Source: Prorocentrum cordatum | Lineage: Eukaryota > Sar > Dinophyceae > Prorocentrales > Prorocentraceae | Reading direction: 5' to 3' | NCBI GenBank assembly: GCA_963575745.1 | Contig: CAUYUJ010000336.1 | Location: 424,580-488,579 of the forward strand | Length of the DNA: 64,000 nt | In this document: in pieces, positions 62,721-64,000 of the stretch | How positions within the stretch are numbered: position 1 is the first letter of the stretch | Layout of the letters: each line of letters starts with the position of its first letter | The notes under the pieces: generated by a model | Told to the model about the DNA's origin: nothing | The model's input: only the letters and a program-made list of their open reading frames with translations | The model's database searches: none | Made by a program: the position numbers and the translations under genes

Positions 62721-63309
62721 CGTGAGCAGGGGCAGGGATATAATGTCGATCGCCTACGGCGGGAGAGAATGTCTTTCTGCGACGTAGTGGGATTTCTTGT
62801 GTACCAGTTGGGCCTCTCTGTGTACGCTGGCGGGGTTCAATGTATACAGCACGATCTTGGGAGAGTCTGAAGAGGAGTCCAGAGGGATTCTTGACGATTC
62901 CTGAGGGAGTCCTGAGGACTCGTCAGGACTACTCGAGGGATTCTTAAGGATCCGAGCCTAAGGATTAAATGGGTCCCTGCGGAATGTTAAGGAAGGAGGA
63001 GTCACTAATTGTATGCTATCGTACGTACAGCGGGCAATCGACACACCCAGGAAGCATTGTTTTGTCATCGACGGCGTCTTTGATGTGGGTCATGTGTCCA
63101 CGACAGACGATACGCACAACAGCCAAGAGGGTAATGGAGCCAATACCAGATGCAGTAACACACGAAGTAACACACGCAATATCTAATCCCCGCAGTTGCG
63201 GATAAGAGGAAAGGGTGCGCCAGCGGAGTGGATGTTTGGGTCCTGGCCCATGGGCGTGTGCGACGTGGCGTTGGAGGGAGATGTGCGCGTGTCTGTCGCA
63301 AAGCCATGT
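62721..63309. other. unassigned, upstream of the SL-relic gene
   Basis: Contains GAGTCCTGAGGACTC and related GGATTCTT-AGGATCC palindromes (62880-62965). No exon recognised. Confidence 0.35.
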
Positions 63310-63331
63310 TCCGTAGCTGTTGTGGCTCAAG
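63310..63331 (+). other. dinoflagellate spliced-leader relic
   Basis: Starts TCCGTAGC, has TGTTGT in the middle and ends GGCTCAAG. It matches the 22-nt dinoflagellate leader at 19 of 22 positions with no indel; all three differences are in the central CATTTT. Thirty-six bases later the ATG at 63368 opens a frame, as expected if the relic marks the 5' UTR of a retroposed, leader-bearing mRNA. Confidence 0.75.
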
Positions 63332-63367
63332 CTGCCGCAGGTCTGCTGGTTGCGACCGTTCGCGCCC

Positions 63368-63916
63368 ATGGTTTCTAAGGCAAAGGCCGTGCCCAAAGAA
63401 AGAGCGCAGGTGAGTAGACAACGTCGGGGGTTCGTTTTGCAGCCTCGCGGTGGTGGGCTGGCGGCGCACAGCGCTACGAAGCGGCAGGCTGCTCTAGCGA
63501 GCCCCGGTCGCGACCATGAGTGCCCAGGTTGTGGATGCCCCCGTTGGGTGCCGAATGACACCCCCGACGCTCGTAAGCTGGACTGCTGGGTGGGCCGCGT
63601 GCCGTGCCCCACCGAGCACAATCAATCCAACACGCAAGCGCAATGCGATTTCCAGACGAAAGCACGCTCTTGGCGCATGCGCCCTCCGGCGCCGTGCGAT
63701 CATGCCGAGAGCAGGGGAGCAGCGGTGCGGGCCGCGACGCTTGCGGTGGATGCTGCTGTTCGCGTGGGCGCGGTGCTTCCAGGGCGCATCTGGGCAAAGG
63801 CGATCATGAACGCTCGGCGCAAGGTTTTTTTTTCAACGGGCCTCTGGCAGACGGCGGCGCGGTGGAGGTCGACGCACGCGAGTCCTTTAAGTCCCACGTT
63901 TGTGAGCAAGGTATGA
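63368..63916 (+). CDS. gene following the SL relic, product unknown
   Basis: ATG at 63368 starts MVSKAKAVPKERAQV and the frame stays open to TGA at 63916 (182 codons). It contains HECPGCGCPRW and DCWVGRVPCP, Cys-rich segments that might bind zinc, but no family was recognised. GCGCAG/GTGAGT at 63411 is a perfect classical donor, so the true protein may instead splice there; the overlapping frame 63604-63939 would then be a candidate second exon. The start is supported by its position just after the SL relic. Confidence 0.45.
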   Translation: MVSKAKAVPKERAQVSRQRRGFVLQPRGGGLAAHSATKRQAALASPGRDHECPGCGCPRWVPNDTPDARKLDCWVGRVPCPTEHNQSNTQAQCDFQTKARSWRMRPPAPCDHAESRGAAVRAATLAVDAAVRVGAVLPGRIWAKAIMNARRKVFFSTGLWQTAARWRSTHASPLSPTFVSKV

Positions 63917-64000
63917 AACATACCATATGTACAATGTAAATCTTATGTCCAGATTATATACAGCTTGCGCGCCGGATCTTCTAACCGTTTAGAAGTCCCC

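Overview
This window looks like nuclear DNA of a dinoflagellate. Three independent signs support that. (1) Two places carry relics of the dinoflagellate spliced leader: 11377-11410, a near-complete copy followed directly by a 5'-truncated copy, and 63310-63331, 19 of 22 positions matching. (2) A multi-exon gene can be followed across the window, and all seven of its resolved introns start with GC or GA instead of GT, a donor usage known from dinoflagellates. (3) Degraded non-LTR retrotransposon pieces and large amounts of GC-rich, 10-11-bp-periodic and satellite repeat fill the rest. Very little of the sequence is coding, and most long open frames are readings of repeats.

The main gene is a LUC7-family U1 snRNP protein on the + strand. 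Eight small exons at 12716, 26222, 29621, 29996, 35496, 36552, 48075 and 58596 join in frame to about 188 residues. They match the family from the N-terminus through the first (CCCH-type) zinc finger and the coiled coil. The C-terminal zinc finger and RS tail were not found. The gene therefore covers at least 46 kb with introns of 0.3 to 13.5 kb, and almost everything from 12.8 to 58.6 kb is intron. Many exons are preceded by exaggerated pyrimidine-rich triplet arrays. A possible last exon of another gene lies at 351-411, and a short SL-relic-bearing gene starts at 63368; both are + strand, as expected for unidirectional dinoflagellate gene rows.

Layout: 1-12.3 kb is repeats (a CTTGG-rich element, 55-bp and 77-bp repeats, three related cassettes of 153-bp units plus GAGTCTGAG satellite) and the first SL relic. 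12.6-12.8 kb is LUC7 exon 1. 13-26.2 kb is intron 1, with more CTTGG elements, a degenerate array of about 110 bp interrupted by a GC-rich block, and a 4.9-kb foldback at 21146-26074 whose arms share a reading frame. 26.2-30.1 kb holds exons 2-4. 30.1-35.5 kb is an intron with an antisense RRM pseudogene. 35.5-36.7 kb holds exons 5-6. 36.7-48.1 kb is an intron dominated by a 4.2-kb, 83-bp satellite and several foldbacks. 48.1 kb is exon 7. 48.2-58.6 kb is an intron with a LINE tail, a frameshifted unknown coding remnant, a 1.4-kb GTC/ATC triplet array and a complete 822-bp terminal-inverted-repeat element. 58.6 kb is exon 8. 58.8-63 kb contains a degraded reverse transcriptase.

All assignments come from reading the sequence by eye. 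Exon boundaries are inferred from protein alignment to the known family pattern plus AG acceptors. No transcript data or database search was available.
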